This document shows positions 4,684 through 6,274 of a stretch of DNA of 6,274 nt, in pieces. Made by a program: the position numbers and the translations under genes. This DNA is from Porticoccaceae bacterium. GTDB taxonomy: Bacteria > Pseudomonadota > Gammaproteobacteria > Pseudomonadales > Porticoccaceae. The stretch lies in NCBI GenBank assembly GCA_030590275.1, contig JAUUYV010000117.1, positions 1 to 6,274 of the forward strand, in the 5' to 3' direction. Position 1 is the first letter of the stretch. Every line of letters starts with the position of its first letter. A model generated the notes under the pieces. It was given only the letters and a program-made list of their open reading frames with translations. It did not search any database and was not told the DNA's origin.

Positions 4684-5967
4684 TCAGGATTGCTCTCGAG
4701 CGATGGCACGATAGCCAATATCATGGCGATAATACTCTTCATCCCAGGAAATCCGCCGAACCGCATCGTAGGCTTGCTCCTGCGCCGCCGACACGGTCTC
4801 ACCCAGGGCGGTGACACACAGCACTCTGCCACCGGAAGTCTTTACCACCCCCTCTCCATATTGGGTACCGGCATGAAACACTTTAACAAGATCGGATTCA
4901 TCGGGAAGACCCTCAATAACTTTACCTTTGCCGTAACTCTCAGGATACCCTCTCGCCGCCATCACCACTCCAACAGATTTTCGCTCGTCCCACTGCGCCG
5001 TCGCGGTATCCAGTTTGCCATCCAGCGCCAATAAACAGAGCTCCACCAAATCAGACTGTAAGCGCATCATAATGGGTTGAGTTTCCGGATCGCCAAAGCG
5101 GCAATTATATTCAATGACCCGCGGCCTGCCTTCCACATCTATCATTAAACCCGCATAGAGAAAACCAGTGTAAGCATTACCCTCTGCGGCCATTCCCTCC
5201 ACCGTAGGCCTGATCACTTCATCCATAATACGCTGGTGGACAACATCGCTCACCACGGGTGCTGGCGAATACGCTCCCATCCCGCCGGTATTAGGGCCCG
5301 TATCGCCATCACCAATACGTTTGTGATCCTGGCTGGTCGCCATAGACAATACATGCTCGCCATCGGCAAGGACGATAAAGCTGGCCTCCTCACCTTCCAA
5401 AAACTCCTCAACCACCACCCGATGCCCCGCGTCACCAAAACGATTGCCCTCCAGCATATCGCTAACTGCAGCCTCCGCTTCTGCCAAAGTCATCGCTACA
5501 ATCACACCCTTGCCTGCGGCCAGGCCGTCCGCCTTTACCACGATAGGGGCACCTTGCGTACGCACATATTCGAGTGCTGGCTCTAGCTCAGAGAAGGTTT
5601 GATAAGCGGCGCTAGGAATGTGATGACGAGCGAGAAAATCCTTGGTAAAAGACTTGGAACCTTCAAGTTGCGCGGCGCCTTTGCCCGGCCCGAATGCCTT
5701 TAGGCCCCGCGCCTCAAAAAAATCGACAATGCCCTCTACCAGAGGGACTTCCGGCCCAACAATCGTTAAACCAACGTGGTTTTCTGCTGCAAATGAGGCC
5801 AGTGCCCCAAAGTCTGATACCTCTATCGCGACATTCTCAATATTTGCTTCCAGCGCGGTGCCACCGTTACCGGGGGCGACAAAAACAGTCTCCGCCAGGG
5901 GGCTTTGTACTGCTTTCCAGGCCAGGGCGTGTTCGCGACCACCGGAACCGACCACCAGAATATTCAC
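4684..5967 (-). CDS. purD: PurD, phosphoribosylamine-glycine ligase (GAR synthetase)
   Basis: PurD joins 5-phosphoribosylamine and glycine using ATP to form glycinamide ribonucleotide, the second step of de novo purine synthesis in the cytoplasm. The protein has 427 residues, full length for the family. Visible motifs are the N-terminal VVGSGGREHAL (5-15), the GPE of the N-domain (71-73), the ATP-grasp core with VVKADGLAAGKGV (143-155) and VVVEEFLEGEEAS (184-196), GPNTGGMGAYSP (224-235), and the signature EYNCRFGDPETQ (286-297). A C-terminal domain runs from about 325. The start is GTG at 5967-5965, chosen because MNILVVGSGG is the usual N-terminus and GAGG (5978-5975) lies 7 nt before it. 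In many relatives purD follows purH. Here a plus-strand gene lies upstream, so purD has its own promoter or leader. It converges with the AAA ATPase gene. Confidence 0.98.
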   Translation of the reverse strand: MNILVVGSGGREHALAWKAVQSPLAETVFVAPGNGGTALEANIENVAIEVSDFGALASFAAENHVGLTIVGPEVPLVEGIVDFFEARGLKAFGPGKGAAQLEGSKSFTKDFLARHHIPSAAYQTFSELEPALEYVRTQGAPIVVKADGLAAGKGVIVAMTLAEAEAAVSDMLEGNRFGDAGHRVVVEEFLEGEEASFIVLADGEHVLSMATSQDHKRIGDGDTGPNTGGMGAYSPAPVVSDVVHQRIMDEVIRPTVEGMAAEGNAYTGFLYAGLMIDVEGRPRVIEYNCRFGDPETQPIMMRLQSDLVELCLLALDGKLDTATAQWDERKSVGVVMAARGYPESYGKGKVIEGLPDESDLVKVFHAGTQYGEGVVKTSGGRVLCVTALGETVSAAQEQAYDAVRRISWDEEYYRHDIGYRAIAREQS

Positions 5968-5982
5968 TGCTTTACCTCACCC

Positions 5983-6023
5983 AAATAAAAGCGGCGATTG
6001 TACCGGCTGCCCGGTGTCGCCGC
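5983..6023 (-). terminator. Terminator-like hairpin in the purD leader (possible attenuator)
   Basis: On the minus strand a two-part hairpin has an outer 7-bp stem GCGGCGA/TCGCCGC (6023-6017 with 5997-5991) and an inner 5-bp stem ACCGG/CCGGT (6015-6011 with 6006-6002) closed by a GCAG tetraloop. It is followed by TTTTATTT (5990-5983). Only 4 nt separate the T-run from the purD Shine-Dalgarno at 5978-5975. On the plus strand it is followed by AAAAAGG, so it cannot act in that direction. A sigma70-like promoter overlaps it: TTGCGG (6025-6020), 17 bp, TACAAT (6002-5997). If that promoter is used, the hairpin is not transcribed into the purD mRNA. Confidence 0.5.
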
Positions 6024-6025
6024 AA
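5997..6025 (-). promoter_or_regulatory. Candidate purD promoter embedded in the hairpin
   Basis: TTGCGG (6025-6020, 3 of 6 to the -35 consensus) and TACAAT (6002-5997, 5 of 6 to the -10) are 17 bp apart. This would start transcription near 5990, 23 nt before the GTG. No PurR-like palindrome (ACGCAAACGTTTNCGT type) is visible nearby. The weak -35 keeps confidence low. Confidence 0.3.
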
Positions 6026-6204
6026 AAAGGACTGTGATTAACAAGATCCTGCACCTCTTTTTATTGATCAAAACCAGAAAAATGGAGTTATGATTGGCGA
6101 ACTTAATCGCCGGGGCCAGGCACACATGCCAGACAAAGCCGCACTGCAACACAAGCCGGAACAAAACCAGAACAGGGCCCAAACTAGTGTCTAAACCAGC
6201 ACCC

Positions 6205-6274
6205 ATGAAAACAGGTATCTACCGCCACTTTAAAGGCCAAATGTACCGGGTACTGGAGACAGCCAGGCACAGCG
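6205..6274 (+). CDS. DUF1653 domain protein, N-terminal part; gene runs off the window
   Basis: The 23 visible codons read MKTGIYRHFKGQMYRVLETARHS. This matches the opening of the DUF1653 family, small (roughly 70-residue or longer) proteins with a G-x-YRH-x-KG-x-x-Y-x-V-x-x-x-A-x-HS pattern and no established function. The ATG at 6205 has no Shine-Dalgarno. An in-frame GTG at 6187, with AGGG (6174-6177) 9 nt upstream, would add six residues (MSKPAP) and is a real alternative start. The gene is divergent from purD. A weak plus-strand promoter may be TTGATC (6064-6069) and TATGAT (6089-6094), with a long 19-bp spacer. Confidence 0.8.
   Translation, partial: MKTGIYRHFKGQMYRVLETARHS

Noticed and set aside
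5236..6041. Several 115-131 codon plus-strand frames opposite purD
   Set aside because: They are antisense shadows of a full-length, motif-complete purD and have no domain signature.
6090..6194. 34-codon plus-strand frame ending 10 nt before the DUF1653 ATG, possible leader peptide
   Set aside because: Its GGAG is only 2 nt from the ATG, the start overlaps a possible -10 box, and the sequence (rich in Q, N, R) resembles no known leader peptide.

Overview
The window is chromosomal sequence from a gammaproteobacterium. The partial CRP protein and Coq7 resemble the Pseudomonas versions (Vfr-like CRP, Coq7 ending in a 'MTKS' tail). Together with compact, moderate-GC coding this suggests a marine Pseudomonadales/Cellvibrionales-type heterotroph; the genus cannot be fixed from sequence alone. 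No mobile element, tRNA, rRNA or CRISPR array is visible. This is mostly ordinary core-genome territory, and the interest lies in the intergenic DNA.

Layout. Positions 1-188 (minus) hold the first 62 codons of a crp/vfr gene with a TTG start. It is divergent from an OsmC/YhfA-family gene (478-900, plus), the same arrangement as crp-yhfA in E. coli. Their 289-bp spacer holds a 24-bp dyad and three degenerate tandem 23-mers. A 392-bp gap (901-1292) follows. It carries a strong factor-independent terminator that works only on the minus strand, a matching upstream promoter, and hence a candidate small RNA of about 95 nt. A LysR-type regulator gene (1293-2279, plus) comes next, with its own promoter. 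A convergent 83-bp gap (2280-2362), in which I see no terminator, separates it from coq7 (2363-3028, minus; ubiquinone biosynthesis).

coq7 is divergent from a Ycf46-like AAA ATPase gene (3173-4660, plus). That gene converges on purD (4684-5967, minus; purine biosynthesis, GTG start) with only 23 bp between the two stop codons. The purD leader holds a terminator-like hairpin directly before its ribosome binding site. The window ends in the first 23 codons of a DUF1653 protein gene (6205-6274, plus).

How the parts may work together. The genes are mostly single transcription units for global regulation (CRP), a thiol-dependent stress-type protein (OsmC), respiration-cofactor synthesis (Coq7) and purine synthesis (PurD), and do not form one pathway. 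The most unusual signal is the candidate minus-strand RNA at about 1073-979. Its predicted apical loop contains 15 nt that can pair almost without interruption with the Shine-Dalgarno, start codon and second codon of the neighbouring crp/vfr mRNA. This suggests a local RNA regulator of CRP translation, perhaps controlled by the divergent LysR protein. That model is inference and untested.
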